Shown here: positions 23,807 through 31,134 of the stretch, piece after piece | How positions within the stretch are numbered: position 1 is the stretch's first letter | How the letters are laid out: every line of letters begins with the position of its first letter | Source of the DNA: Christensenella sp. UBA3857 | Lineage (GTDB): Bacteria; Bacillota; Clostridia; Christensenellales; CAG-138 | Reading direction: 5' to 3' | Assembly: GCA_002392505.1 (NCBI GenBank) | Contig: DGHD01000035.1 | Span: forward strand, 1-31,134 | DNA length: 31,134 nt | Made by a program: the position numbers and the translations under genes | The notes under the pieces: model-generated | Seen by the model: the letters and a program-made list of their open reading frames with translations, nothing else | What the model was told of the DNA's origin: nothing | Databases searched by the model: none

Positions 23807-24187
23807 ATGCCCGTACACGAATCCGGGGAGATGTACCTCGAAACAATCCTTATCCTTTCGGAGAAAATGCCGGACGTAAGAAGCATCGACGTCGGGGAAT
23901 ACATGGGTTATTCCAAGCCTTCCGTCAGCCGCGCCGTGGGGCTTCTCAAAAAGGAAGGCATGATAAATATCGACGGCGCAGGTCATATCACGCTGACCGA
24001 ACAGGGCAGGGATAAGGCAAAAAGCATCTATGAAAGGCATACGCTTTTAAGCCGTCTGCTCATGGATCTCGGCGTTGACGAGGCGACCGCCACGGAGGAC
24101 GCCTGCCGCATAGAGCATTACATCAGCGATACGACCTTCGACGCCATCAAAAGGCACGCTAAGGAGTACGGCAGGGAAAAGGAATAA
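23807..24187 (+). CDS. DtxR/MntR-family metal-dependent repressor, iron-type ligands
   Basis: The protein (126 aa) has an N-terminal winged helix-turn-helix (about 5-70; MGYSKPSVSRAVGLLKKEG is the recognition part) and a metal/dimer domain. There is no C-terminal SH3-like domain, as in MntR. Candidate metal ligands are Met9 in GEMYLETI, His78, and Cys100, Glu103 and His104 in ACRIEH. These match DtxR (Met10, His79, Cys102, Glu105, His106) rather than MntR, which has Asp8 at the first place. An Fe2+ sensor is therefore favoured. It is divergent from feoA, whose control region carries three dyads it probably binds. Confidence 0.88.
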   Translation: MPVHESGEMYLETILILSEKMPDVRSIDVGEYMGYSKPSVSRAVGLLKKEGMINIDGAGHITLTEQGRDKAKSIYERHTLLSRLLMDLGVDEATATEDACRIEHYISDTTFDAIKRHAKEYGREKE

Positions 24188-24216
24188 CGATCCGAAAACA
24201 GAATGGATACGCACAC

Positions 24217-24255
24217 AGGCGACGGGGCAAACGATGACGCCCCCCGCCTTTTTTT
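24217..24255 (+). terminator. Terminator of the DtxR-family gene
   Basis: AGGCG...GGGGC pairs with GCCCC...CGCCT across a small internal loop, followed by seven T residues. Confidence 0.85.
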
Positions 24256-24308
24256 GCGGAGAGCCGCCGGAGGGGAAGGGGAAACGCCCGGGATGCCCCC
24301 GCTGAGCA

Positions 24309-24338
24309 TTGACACCCGGCGTTTCACGGTGATAAAAT
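24309..24338 (+). promoter_or_regulatory. Promoter of the macrodomain gene
   Basis: TTGACA (24309-24314), an 18-base spacer and TAAAAT (24333-24338). A very strong AAGGAGG ribosome site follows. Confidence 0.75.
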
Positions 24339-24363
24339 CAAAAAAAGGCTTAAGGAGGCTTCT

Positions 24364-25407
24364 ATGCCGTTCATAATCGAAAGAAACGATATAACGCGAA
24401 TGAACGTCGACGCGATAGTAAACGCGGCGAACAGCACGCTGCTCGGCGGCGGGGGAGTCGACGGCGCGATCCACCGCGCGGCAGGGCCGGGGCTCGTTGA
24501 GGAATGCCGCGGTCTCGGCGGCTGCGAAACGGGCAAAGCCAAGGCGACCGGCGCTTATCGGCTCAACGCGCGATACGTTATCCACACGGTAGGTCCGGTG
24601 TGGCTCGGCGGCGCTTACGGCGAGGAGAATTACCTCAGGTCGTGCTACTTCAACTCGCTCTCGCTCGCGGATAAGCTCGGCTGCGGGAGCGTCGCTTTCC
24701 CGCTGATCTCCGCCGGCGCGTACGGCTATCCGAGAAGGGAGGCGCTCTCGATCGCCACCGAAACGATCAAAGCCTTCCTTGAGGATCACGATATGACGGT
24801 GTACCTCGTCATATTCGACAAGAGGAGCTTTGAGCTCGGCGGGGAGCTCCTGGGCGAGATACGCACCTACGTGGATGATAATTACGTCGGCATGCATTCG
24901 GAAAAACAGACGTATCTGAAAGCCCGACGCAAACACGCTCTCGGCAGCATGGCCTGTGATTACAGCGTGCCGAACGCCATCCCCGCCGCGGCGCTCTGCG
25001 AAAGCGAGGCGATCTGCGCCGACGCCGCCTATAAGGACGAGGATATCGGCGATATTATAAAGGGGCTTGACGAGGGCTTCTCCAAAACGCTCCTCAAGCT
25101 GATCGACGCCTCGGGCATGACCGACGCCCAGTGCTATAAAAGGGCGAATATCGATCGTAAGCTCTTCTCGAAGATAAGGAGCGACCCCGACTACCGCCCG
25201 TCGAAGCCGACGGTCATAGCGTTCGCCGTGGCGCTCCGGCTCGATCTGGAGCAGACGGAGGACCTTTTGAAAAGGGCGGGCTTTGCACTCTCGCATTCGT
25301 ATAAATTCGACGTGATCATCGAATACTTCATATCGAAGCGGATATTCGATATCTATAAGATCAACGAGGCGCTGTTCGAGCTGGATCAGCAGCTTCTGGG
25401 AAGCTGA
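24364..25407 (+). CDS. Macrodomain protein with C-terminal helical HTH-like domain
   Basis: The protein (347 aa) has residues 1-175 as a MacroD-type macrodomain: ADP-ribose contact motifs [11 protein letters not shown] (16-26), [14 protein letters not shown] (28-41) and ISAGAYGYP are intact, so it should bind or hydrolyse ADP-ribose or O-acetyl-ADP-ribose. A linker (about 175-235) leads to a C-terminal module ([55 protein letters not shown]), which looks like a helix-turn-helix of the XRE kind followed by a helical tail. It is monocistronic, between two terminators. Its role, whether signalling, toxin-antitoxin or defence, is unknown. Confidence 0.85.
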   Translation: MPFIIERNDITRMNVDAIVNAANSTLLGGGGVDGAIHRAAGPGLVEECRGLGGCETGKAKATGAYRLNARYVIHTVGPVWLGGAYGEENYLRSCYFNSLSLADKLGCGSVAFPLISAGAYGYPRREALSIATETIKAFLEDHDMTVYLVIFDKRSFELGGELLGEIRTYVDDNYVGMHSEKQTYLKARRKHALGSMACDYSVPNAIPAAALCESEAICADAAYKDEDIGDIIKGLDEGFSKTLLKLIDASGMTDAQCYKRANIDRKLFSKIRSDPDYRPSKPTVIAFAVALRLDLEQTEDLLKRAGFALSHSYKFDVIIEYFISKRIFDIYKINEALFELDQQLLGS

Positions 25408-25428
25408 GAAAAGCAGAATCCCCATTAA

Positions 25429-25468
25429 AACACTCGGATTTTCGGCAGGAAAGTCCGGGTGTTATTTT
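25429..25468 (+). terminator. Terminator of the macrodomain gene
   Basis: AACACTCGGA (25429-25438) pairs with TCCGGGTGTT (25454-25463), with one G-U pair, followed by ATTTTGT. Confidence 0.75.
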
Positions 25469-25530
25469 GTCTCAAATCATACAAAAAATGCCCGTTTTTG
25501 CGAAATATACAATAAAAAGAAGCAATTACT

Positions 25531-25561
25531 TATAGAATAAAGCGATCGGATGTGTTATACT
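25531..25561 (+). promoter_or_regulatory. Possible promoter of the hydrogenase operon
   Basis: TATACT (25556-25561) is a good -10; only weak -35 candidates (around 25531-25540) precede it. The leader of about 110 bases before 25679 has no structure I recognise, and no clear Rex-type palindrome was seen. Confidence 0.35.
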
Positions 25562-25678
25562 CTGCTTTGGCTGATGATAGATTTCCCGAGGTATGCCCTT
25601 ATCGGCAGAAATCGGGCGGTCTGGCTCGGCCGAATGCTAACCAATAATTCCGCGAAAAGCGGTATAAGGAGGACTGTC

Positions 25679-26173
25679 ATGGCAAAACAAATCACGGCAA
25701 TTCCCTTTAAGGGCACTCCTGAGCAGGAAAAAGAGCTCAAGGAATTCATCGCCTCTTGGAAGGGTAAGGACGGCGCAACTATGCCCGTTCTTCAGAAGGC
25801 GCAGGAGATCTATGGGTATCTTCCCATAGAGGTCCAGAAGATGGTCGCGGACGGGCTTGGCCGTTCACTGGAGGAGATCTACGGTGTTTCCACCTTCTAC
25901 TCCATGTTCAACCTCGAGCCCAGGGGCGAGCACCTCATCAGGGTATGTCTCGGCACCGCCTGCTACGTTAAGGGTTCCCAGAAGATCCTGGACGAGCTTT
26001 CCCGCGTGCTGGGCGTAGAACCCGGTCACACCACTCCGGACGGCAAGTTCACTCTCGAGCCCACAAGGTGTCTCGGCTGCTGCGGTCTTGCTCCCGTTAT
26101 GACGATCGACGGCGAGGTTTACGGCCGTCTCGTTCCCGCTGACGTAAGGGATATCCTTGCAAAGTATCAGTAA
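25679..26173 (+). CDS. NuoE/HydC-like [2Fe-2S] thioredoxin-fold subunit
   Basis: Small electron-transfer subunit (164 aa) of NAD-linked hydrogenase or dehydrogenase complexes. The [2Fe-2S] cysteines are C90, C95, C131 and C135 (C-x4-C and C-x3-C: VCLGTACYVKG, TRCLGCCGLAP). The N-terminal helical part with MPVLQKAQEIYGYLP is typical. The ATG at 25679 follows AAGGAGGA; the reading frame is open further upstream but without a ribosome site. It opens an operon that ends in a NuoF-like subunit and would continue to a HydA-type hydrogenase outside the window. Confidence 0.93.
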   Translation: MAKQITAIPFKGTPEQEKELKEFIASWKGKDGATMPVLQKAQEIYGYLPIEVQKMVADGLGRSLEEIYGVSTFYSMFNLEPRGEHLIRVCLGTACYVKGSQKILDELSRVLGVEPGHTTPDGKFTLEPTRCLGCCGLAPVMTIDGEVYGRLVPADVRDILAKYQ

Positions 26174-26212
26174 GATCCCAAAAACCGTTTTTCTAAGGAG
26201 GATCGCTTCACT

Positions 26213-26611
26213 ATGAAGATCAAACAGGTGGCGGAGATTTTGAACGCCAACGTTCTTACCGGGTCGGACCTTTTAGAGCATGAGGTCAATTCCGCCTGCG
26301 GCAGCGACATGATGAGCGACGTGCTCGCGTACGTCAAGGATCAGGGCGTGCTGCTTACGGGGCTGATGAACGTGCAGGTCATAAGGACCCTGCTCATGAT
26401 GGACATGAACTGCGTGGTTTTCGTGCGGGGCAAGATTCCGCCTGCCGGCATAATCGATTTTGCCGAGGAAAACGGCGTTGCAGTACTTCAGACCGATCTG
26501 CCCATGTTTGAATCCTGCGGCAGGCTTTACGCCGCGGGTCTCGGAAGGGCGGATGATACCGGTTCGTGCTCCGATCCGGGGGAAGGCGTGAACGGTGCTG
26601 AGAATGGGTGA
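26213..26611 (+). CDS. DRTGG domain protein 1
   Basis: The protein (132 aa) is a small alpha/beta domain of the DRTGG type (MKIKQVAEILNANVLTG, MSDVLAYVKDQGVLLTGLMN, NCVVFVRGKIPP, AVLQTDLPMFESCGRL). The domain is found beside hydrogenase genes and in phosphotransacetylase and HPr kinase relatives. It is probably a ligand-sensing or regulatory module. It is followed by an overlapping GHKL ATPase and is paralogous to the gene at 28385-28771. AAGGAGG precedes the start. Confidence 0.82.
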   Translation: MKIKQVAEILNANVLTGSDLLEHEVNSACGSDMMSDVLAYVKDQGVLLTGLMNVQVIRTLLMMDMNCVVFVRGKIPPAGIIDFAEENGVAVLQTDLPMFESCGRLYAAGLGRADDTGSCSDPGEGVNGAENG

Positions 26612-27035
26612 GGCTCTGCATTATCATTTCGACGTTGACGGAGCGAGCTTCGCAAACGCGGGCCGCGCTTCTGTCGAAACGAAAAAGCTCCTAAGGCAGC
26701 TCGGCGTCGCACCCGAAATAATCCGCAGCATCTCCGTCGCCATGTACGAGGGGGAGATCAATATGGTCATCCACGCGCACGGCGGCGATGCGGACGTCTA
26801 CATCACCGAGGAGACCATCATTATAATCCTCAAGGACGTCGGTCCCGGGATCCGTAATGTGGAGGAGGCAATGAAGGAGGGGTTCTCCACCGCTCCCGAA
26901 AACATTCGCGCGCTGGGCTTCGGCGCGGGCATGGGGCTTCCCAATATGAAGCGGTATTCTGACGAAATGCACATCGATACCAAGGTCGGCGTCGGCACGA
27001 CGATAGAGCTCTGGTATCATCTTAACAAGCATTGA
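26595..27035 (+). CDS. GHKL ATPase, RsbW/SpoIIAB-like
   Basis: The protein (146 aa) has the histidine kinase-like ATPase fold of anti-sigma factors: N-box AMYEGEINMVIHAHGG, G1 box DVGPGI and G2 box GAGMGLPNMKR, and a final strand GTTIELWYHL. It has no dimerisation or histidine domain, so it works as a small switch ATPase, perhaps a serine kinase. A GTG at 26595 overlaps the DRTGG stop; an ATG at 26604 is the alternative. Relatives occur in hydrogenase operons, for instance in Thermotoga. Confidence 0.85.
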   Translation: MLRMGEALHYHFDVDGASFANAGRASVETKKLLRQLGVAPEIIRSISVAMYEGEINMVIHAHGGDADVYITEETIIIILKDVGPGIRNVEEAMKEGFSTAPENIRALGFGAGMGLPNMKRYSDEMHIDTKVGVGTTIELWYHLNKH

Positions 27036-27078
27036 GCTTCTGGCTCTCTGCAAACGAATGAGATAGGGAGGGCCTTAT

Positions 27079-28350
27079 ATGGCAAAATACACCCACGCAG
27101 TCACGATCGAGCCCGAAAAATGCACGGGCTGTACGACGTGCCTCCGCCGCTGTCCCACGGAAGCCATCCGCATCAGGAACAACAAGGCGGAGATCAACGC
27201 CGTCCAGTGTATCGACTGCGGCGAATGTATCAGGGTATGCAAGCATTCCGCGAAGCACGCCTCCTACGATAAGCTCTCCGACCTGGATTTCTCCAAGTAT
27301 CTCATCGCGCTGCCCGCGCCTTCGCTGTTCGGGCAATTCAATCATCTGACAGAGGCGGATTTCGTTATCCAGGGTCTTAAGGACATGGGCTTCTCCGAAG
27401 TCTATGAGGTCGCCAAAGCAGCCGAGTACGTTACGGATCTCACAAGGATCTATCTTAACGGCGACAAGGCGATCAAGCCCGCGATCAGCTCCGCCTGCCC
27501 CGTCGTGGTAAGGCTCATAAAGCTCAGGTATCCCACCCTGTGCGAACAGCTCGTTCCCATAATGCCGCCGTACGAACTTGCGGGCAAGCTCGCAAGGGAG
27601 AAGGCGATAAAGGAGCATCCCGAGATCGATCCCGAAAACATCAAAACGGTGTTCATCTCCCCGTGCCCCGCAAAGGTGAGCTGGGCGAAGAGCGTTATGG
27701 AGGGGCAAACCGTCTACGTCGACTACATCACCTCAATGAACGACGTCTATATGGAGCTTCTCGCAAGGATGAAGCGCGACAACGTTCCCGGGGCGGATTC
27801 CGCATCGGAGGCGGGCGTCGTCGGCATAGGCTGGGCAACCACCGGAGGAGAGGCGGCCTCCCTTATGAACGAAGGGTACCTTTCCGCGGACGGTATAGAC
27901 AACGTTATAAAAGTGCTTGACGATCTTGAGAGCGGCACCGTCAGCGATATCAGCTTCGTTGAGCTGAACGCGTGCAGCCCCGGCTGCGTCGGCGGCGTGC
28001 TTGCGCCGACGAACGGCTACATTGCAAGGGTGCGGCTCCAGAACCTCAGGAAGATCGGCGGTCTTGTCGTCAAACCCAACAATATCGGCGACATAGACGA
28101 GAACGTGGGCAAGGGCGATATTCCCGCCGAATACACCGAGGCGGAAGCCTTCACCTATATGCCCGAGGGCGCGCCGAACATGCTCGCCATGATGCTCGCG
28201 ATGAAGAAAGCCGAAGCGCTGGCAGACAAGCTCCCCAAAAAGGACTGCGGCGCCTGCGGCTCGCCCACTTGCAGGGCGTTCGCGCTGGACGTCGTAAACG
28301 GCGAAGCAAAGCTTGAGGACTGCAAGATCAGACCTCAGATGGAGGGGTAA
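27079..28350 (+). CDS. HydS-like [FeFe]-hydrogenase homologue with extra Fe-S domains (putative sensor)
   Basis: The protein (423 aa) begins with two [4Fe-4S] motifs (C15, C18, C21, C25 and C44, C47, C50, C54). The central part is a reduced H-domain with SSACPVV (Cys140), SPCPAK (Cys196, Lys199) and NACSPGC (Cys299, Cys303), so all four H-cluster ligands are kept. The neighbouring proton-transfer cysteine of catalytic enzymes is Ala139. A C-terminal motif C389, C392, C397, C414 adds another [4Fe-4S] site. The Cys-to-Ala change is known in the sensory HydS of Thermotoga maritima. There is no PAS domain. Sensing of H2 or redox state is inferred. Confidence 0.85.
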   Translation: MAKYTHAVTIEPEKCTGCTTCLRRCPTEAIRIRNNKAEINAVQCIDCGECIRVCKHSAKHASYDKLSDLDFSKYLIALPAPSLFGQFNHLTEADFVIQGLKDMGFSEVYEVAKAAEYVTDLTRIYLNGDKAIKPAISSACPVVVRLIKLRYPTLCEQLVPIMPPYELAGKLAREKAIKEHPEIDPENIKTVFISPCPAKVSWAKSVMEGQTVYVDYITSMNDVYMELLARMKRDNVPGADSASEAGVVGIGWATTGGEAASLMNEGYLSADGIDNVIKVLDDLESGTVSDISFVELNACSPGCVGGVLAPTNGYIARVRLQNLRKIGGLVVKPNNIGDIDENVGKGDIPAEYTEAEAFTYMPEGAPNMLAMMLAMKKAEALADKLPKKDCGACGSPTCRAFALDVVNGEAKLEDCKIRPQMEG

Positions 28351-28384
28351 TACCCGCCGATACCAACACAAAGGGAGAAGAAAA

Positions 28385-28771
28385 ATGCTTACTGTGGAAC
28401 AGCTTGCAGAAAGGCTCGGCCTTGACGTTATAGAGCTTCCCGAGCCCGACCGTGAGATCACGGGCGGCTATGCCGGGGATCTATTAAGCTGGGTAATGGG
28501 CCGCGCGCAGGCGGGGGACGCATGGGTGACTATAATGTCCAACATGAACGTTTCCGCCGTCGCACAGCTTACGGACGTCGCCTGCGTCGTATTCGCGGAG
28601 GGCGTCGCCCCCGATAAGGAGGCGCTCAATAAAGCGAGGATGCACGGCATCAACATGCTGGGAAGCAAAAAGGGCATTTTCGAGCTCTGCGGTCAGATCG
28701 CGTTTTTGATGCGCGGCAACGAGGCTTCCGCTGAAGAAGTCTTTGAGGCAAGCCCCGAGGCAAGCGACTGA
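28385..28771 (+). CDS. DRTGG domain protein 2
   Basis: The protein (128 aa) is similar in layout to the protein at 26213-26611 (MLTVEQLAERLGLDVIEL, LLSWVMGRAQAGDAWVT, DVACVVFAEGVAPD, KKGIFELCGQIAFLM). The start at 28385 follows AAAGGGAGAAG; the reading frame extends upstream into the HydS-like gene but without a ribosome site. The pair, one on each side of the HydS-like gene, suggests a heteromeric or sequential regulatory role. The ligand is unknown. Confidence 0.82.
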   Translation: MLTVEQLAERLGLDVIELPEPDREITGGYAGDLLSWVMGRAQAGDAWVTIMSNMNVSAVAQLTDVACVVFAEGVAPDKEALNKARMHGINMLGSKKGIFELCGQIAFLMRGNEASAEEVFEASPEASD

Positions 28772-28786
28772 AAGGAAAAGGAAGGC

Positions 28787-29518
28787 ATGGCACTCTTTAC
28801 CTACGATCTGCACGTTCATTCCTGTCTGTCCCCCTGCGGCGACGACGAGATGACTCCATGCAATATCGCGGGTATGGCGTTCCTTGCGGGAGTCAGGATC
28901 GTAGCTCTTACGGATCATAACTCCTGCAAAAACTGCGGCGCCTTCTTCGCCGCCTGCGAGGAATACGGGGTCGTCCCCGTCGCGGGATGCGAATTGACCA
29001 CTTCCGAAGAAATACACATGGTCTGCCTGTTTGAAGGCCTGAAACAGGCGATGGATTTCGACGAGGCTATACAGCCCTATCGGATGAAGCTCAAGAACCG
29101 TGTGGAAATATTCGGCAATCAATTCATAATGGCGAAGGATGACGAGATCACGGGTCAGGACCCATGGTTCCTGCCCGCGGCGACCGGGCTTTCGCTCCTT
29201 GAAGCGGCCGAGCTTGTAAGAAGTATGGGCGGCGTCGCCTACCCTGCGCATATAGACAGGGAGTCGAACGGGATGCTCGCCATACTCGGCATGTTCCCCG
29301 ATGAGCCGGTATTCGAACTTTGTGAGGTAAGGGATAAGGAAAACGCCGAAAAGCTTTCCGGCGGAAGGCGGGTGGTGGTCTCCTCCGACGCCCACAGGCT
29401 GGAGGATTTCGCCGTAACGCTCAACCATATGGAGCTTGACTGCGATCCCGAAGCTTCTCCCGATGAGATCAGGCACGCACTTTTTGAAAAGCTTAATATG
29501 AAGGAGGCAGGGAAATGA
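28787..29518 (+). CDS. PHP domain metal-dependent phosphoesterase
   Basis: The protein (243 aa) has the polymerase-and-histidinol-phosphatase fold with its metal-binding motifs in order: DLHVHSCLSPCG, ALTDHNS, PAHID and SSDAH. It likely hydrolyses a phosphoester (nucleotide or sugar phosphate); the substrate is unknown. Near the N-terminus lie extra cysteines in MTPCNIAG and CKNCG. Its stop overlaps the next start (ATGA), coupling it to the second GHKL ATPase. PHP genes are recurrent in this hydrogenase gene order. Confidence 0.9.
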   Translation: MALFTYDLHVHSCLSPCGDDEMTPCNIAGMAFLAGVRIVALTDHNSCKNCGAFFAACEEYGVVPVAGCELTTSEEIHMVCLFEGLKQAMDFDEAIQPYRMKLKNRVEIFGNQFIMAKDDEITGQDPWFLPAATGLSLLEAAELVRSMGGVAYPAHIDRESNGMLAILGMFPDEPVFELCEVRDKENAEKLSGGRRVVVSSDAHRLEDFAVTLNHMELDCDPEASPDEIRHALFEKLNMKEAGK

Positions 29519-30069
29519 AGGAATTGTCCTTGAATATCCTCGATATCGCTCAGAATTCCATACACGCCGAAGCGACCCTCGTCGAGATACTCCTTTACGA
29601 GACGGAGGAGAGCCTTAAGCTTTCCATAATCGACGATGGCAGGGGCATGAGCGAGGAATTCCTCCAAAGGGTCACCGACCCGTTCTCCACCACCCGCACG
29701 ACGAGGAAAGTCGGCATGGGGCTCCCGCTTTTGAAGCTCGCCGCCGAACAGACCGGCGGGTACATGGAGATCACCTCGAAGGAGCGCGCGCTCTGGCCGG
29801 ATGACCACGGCACCTGCGTCACCGCCTTCTTCTACAAAAACCACCTTGATTTCACCCCCCTCGGGGACGTCATATCGACGGTGGTATCGCTCGTGCAGGG
29901 CAGTCCCGACGTGGACTTCCGCTTTGTGCATGAGCTGCCCGACCGCACAGTCGAGCTCGATACGCGCGAGCTTCGCGAGGTGCTGGGGGACGATATCCCC
30001 CTATCCTCTCCCGAGATACTCGTGTGGATCCGCTCCTCGCTCATGGAGCAGTACGGAGAGGGCGAATGA
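29515..30069 (+). CDS. GHKL ATPase 2
   Basis: The protein (184 aa) starts directly with the N-box (LDIAQNSIHA), then DDGRGM and the lid region VTDPFSTTRTTRKVGMGLPLLKLAAEQTGG, a sequence set close to the ATP-binding part of histidine kinases and MutL. It has no sensor or phospho-acceptor domain. About 60 residues at the C-terminus are unassigned. It is the second ATPase of the operon, unlike the RsbW-type one at 26595. A kinase or ATP-driven switch acting on a hydrogenase regulator is possible. Confidence 0.87.
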   Translation: MKELSLNILDIAQNSIHAEATLVEILLYETEESLKLSIIDDGRGMSEEFLQRVTDPFSTTRTTRKVGMGLPLLKLAAEQTGGYMEITSKERALWPDDHGTCVTAFFYKNHLDFTPLGDVISTVVSLVQGSPDVDFRFVHELPDRTVELDTRELREVLGDDIPLSSPEILVWIRSSLMEQYGEGE

Positions 30070-30082
30070 ATCTCTTTATGAC

Positions 30083-30101
30083 CCGGGGGATCTCCCCTCG
30101 G
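30083..30101 (+). other. Small GC hairpin in the operon
   Basis: GGGG-ATCT-CCCC core (30086-30097) with no T-run, between the GHKL ATPase 2 and ferredoxin genes. It may mark RNA processing or set differential expression. Confidence 0.3.
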
Positions 30102-30148
30102 TTAAACATTTAACAAAATCAAAATCACCCGAGAAAGGAAAAGTGATT

Positions 30149-30517
30149 ATGAAATCTTTGGAAGAACTCAAAGCAATCCGCGAAAGGATGCAGAACAAGG
30201 TCATCCTTCGTGAGGGCAGTGCCGAGAAGCGCATAGTCGTCGGCATGGCTACCTGCGGTATCGCCGCGGGCGCCCGTCCCGTCCTCAACACCTTCGTTGA
30301 GGAGATCGCAAACCGCAACCTCACCGGTAAGGTAGAGGTCGGTCAGACCGGCTGCATCGGCATGTGCCGTTTCGAGCCGATCGTCGAAGTCTTCGAGGGC
30401 GACCAGCGCGTTACCTACGTTCACGTCGATCCCGCCAAGGCTAAGGAGATCGTCGAGAAGCACATCGTGGGCGGTCAGCCCATCGTCGAGTACACCATCG
30501 GCGCTGCGGAAAAATAA
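30149..30517 (+). CDS. (2Fe-2S) ferredoxin domain protein
   Basis: Thioredoxin-like ferredoxin (122 aa) with cysteines in MATCGIAAGA and QTGCIGMCRFEP, matching the small (2Fe-2S) protein found directly before hydB/nuoF-type genes. An N-terminal helical tail (KSLEELKAIRERMQNK) is typical of the family. GAAAGGAAAA is the ribosome site. It probably shuttles electrons to the NuoF-like subunit. Confidence 0.9.
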   Translation: MKSLEELKAIRERMQNKVILREGSAEKRIVVGMATCGIAAGARPVLNTFVEEIANRNLTGKVEVGQTGCIGMCRFEPIVEVFEGDQRVTYVHVDPAKAKEIVEKHIVGGQPIVEYTIGAAEK

Positions 30518-30532
30518 CGGAGGTATAAATAA

Positions 30533-31134
30533 ATGATTCGTACACACGTTTTGATTTGCGGCGGCACCGGCTGCACCAGCGGCGGCTCCCAGGCGATCGC
30601 CGACGGTCTCAAAGTCGAGCTTGAGAGGCTCGGTCTTCAGGACGAAGTCCAGGTCATCCGCACCGGCTGCTTCGGTCTCTGCGCCATGGGTCCCATCATG
30701 ATCGTTTATCCCGAGGGCACCTATTACAGCCGTGTAAAGCCCGAGGACGTTAAGGAGATCGCAGAGGAGCACTTCCTCAAGGGCCGTATCGTTGAGCGTC
30801 TCGTCCATAAGGAAAAAGAGGGTCAGAAGCTTGCCGACGTTCCCGCTCTCGGCGAGACCAACTTCTATAAGACCCAGATGCGCGTCGCGCTCCGCAACTG
30901 CGGCGTCATCAATCCCGAGAACATCGAAGAGTACATCGCCATGGACGGCTACGCCGCTCTGGGCAAGGTGCTTACCGAGATGACCCCCGCTGAGGTCATC
31001 GACGTTATGAAGAAGTCCGGCCTCAGGGGCCGCGGCGGCGCAGGCTTCCCCACCGGCATGAAGTGGCAGTTCGCCGCTGCGAACCAGGCCGATCAGAAGT
31101 ACGTCGTATGTAACGCTGACGAGGGCGACCCCGG
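30533..31134 (+). CDS. NuoF/HydB-like NADH-binding subunit, N-terminal part (cut by the window end)
   Basis: An open frame from the ATG at 30533 (AACGGAGG upstream) runs without a stop to the window end, giving about 200 residues. It starts with a thioredoxin-like [2Fe-2S] domain ([27 protein letters not shown]), then reaches the FMN/NADH domain with [17 protein letters not shown] and VCNADEGDP. This is the HydB/NuoF-type flavoprotein of electron-bifurcating or NAD-linked [FeFe]-hydrogenases, typically about 600 aa. The catalytic HydA should follow outside the window. Confidence 0.93.
   Translation, partial: MIRTHVLICGGTGCTSGGSQAIADGLKVELERLGLQDEVQVIRTGCFGLCAMGPIMIVYPEGTYYSRVKPEDVKEIAEEHFLKGRIVERLVHKEKEGQKLADVPALGETNFYKTQMRVALRNCGVINPENIEEYIAMDGYAALGKVLTEMTPAEVIDVMKKSGLRGRGGAGFPTGMKWQFAAANQADQKYVVCNADEGDP

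Noticed and set aside
25408..25678. Rex-type redox operator before the hydrogenase operon
   Set aside because: No TTGTGA-N-TCACAA-like palindrome was seen in this stretch.

Overview
The window reads as chromosomal DNA of an anaerobic, fairly GC-rich Bacillota (Clostridia-type, probably gut-associated, fermentative). The signs are a citrate lyase operon, an [FeFe]-hydrogenase/NADH-type operon, a FeoAAB ferrous iron system, strong AGGAGG-type ribosome sites and consensus sigma-A promoters. No rRNA, tRNA, CRISPR array or complete insertion sequence is visible. Taxonomy is inferred from gene content only.

Left part (1-8500, + strand): a citrate fermentation operon, citD-citE-citF, then a DUF559 nuclease-like gene and a block of palindromic repeats, then citC, a membrane-anchored TPR-like protein, a citX-citG fusion, murI and a Nudix hydrolase. 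Most junctions from citC onward overlap by 1-8 bases, so the tail looks translationally coupled. A terminator follows at 8467-8502. Together the cit genes make the three lyase subunits, the acetylating ligase and the prosthetic-group machinery; no citrate transporter is in view.

Middle part (8500-17150): a minus-strand pair (thioredoxin reductase and a Cys-rich small protein), a small lipoprotein with its own consensus promoter, then clpB (-) preceded by three 68-bp tandem repeats of the same general design as those in front of citC, and a ribbon-helix-helix protein. Next comes an 85-aa orphan gene (-) divergent from a four-gene cassette of phage virion-like proteins (14609-17054). That cassette's promoter carries one exact and one near-exact LexA-type dyad 30 bp apart.

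Right part (17150-31134): a minus-strand unit, feoA-feoA-feoB-small Cys-rich FeoB partner, followed by an ABC ATPase/FtsX permease pair. A DtxR-family regulator is divergent from it, and three related dyads lie in the shared control region. A stand-alone macrodomain protein with a C-terminal helical (HTH-like) domain follows. The end is a hydrogenase operon in which a putative sensor/regulatory set (HydS-like FeFe-hydrogenase homologue, two GHKL ATPases, two DRTGG proteins, a PHP protein) sits between the NuoE-like subunit and the (2Fe-2S) ferredoxin/NuoF-like subunit, which runs off the window.

The most promising leads for something undescribed are the DUF559 gene with its structured repeat family, the small phage-derived cassette under apparent SOS-type control, and the macrodomain-HTH protein.
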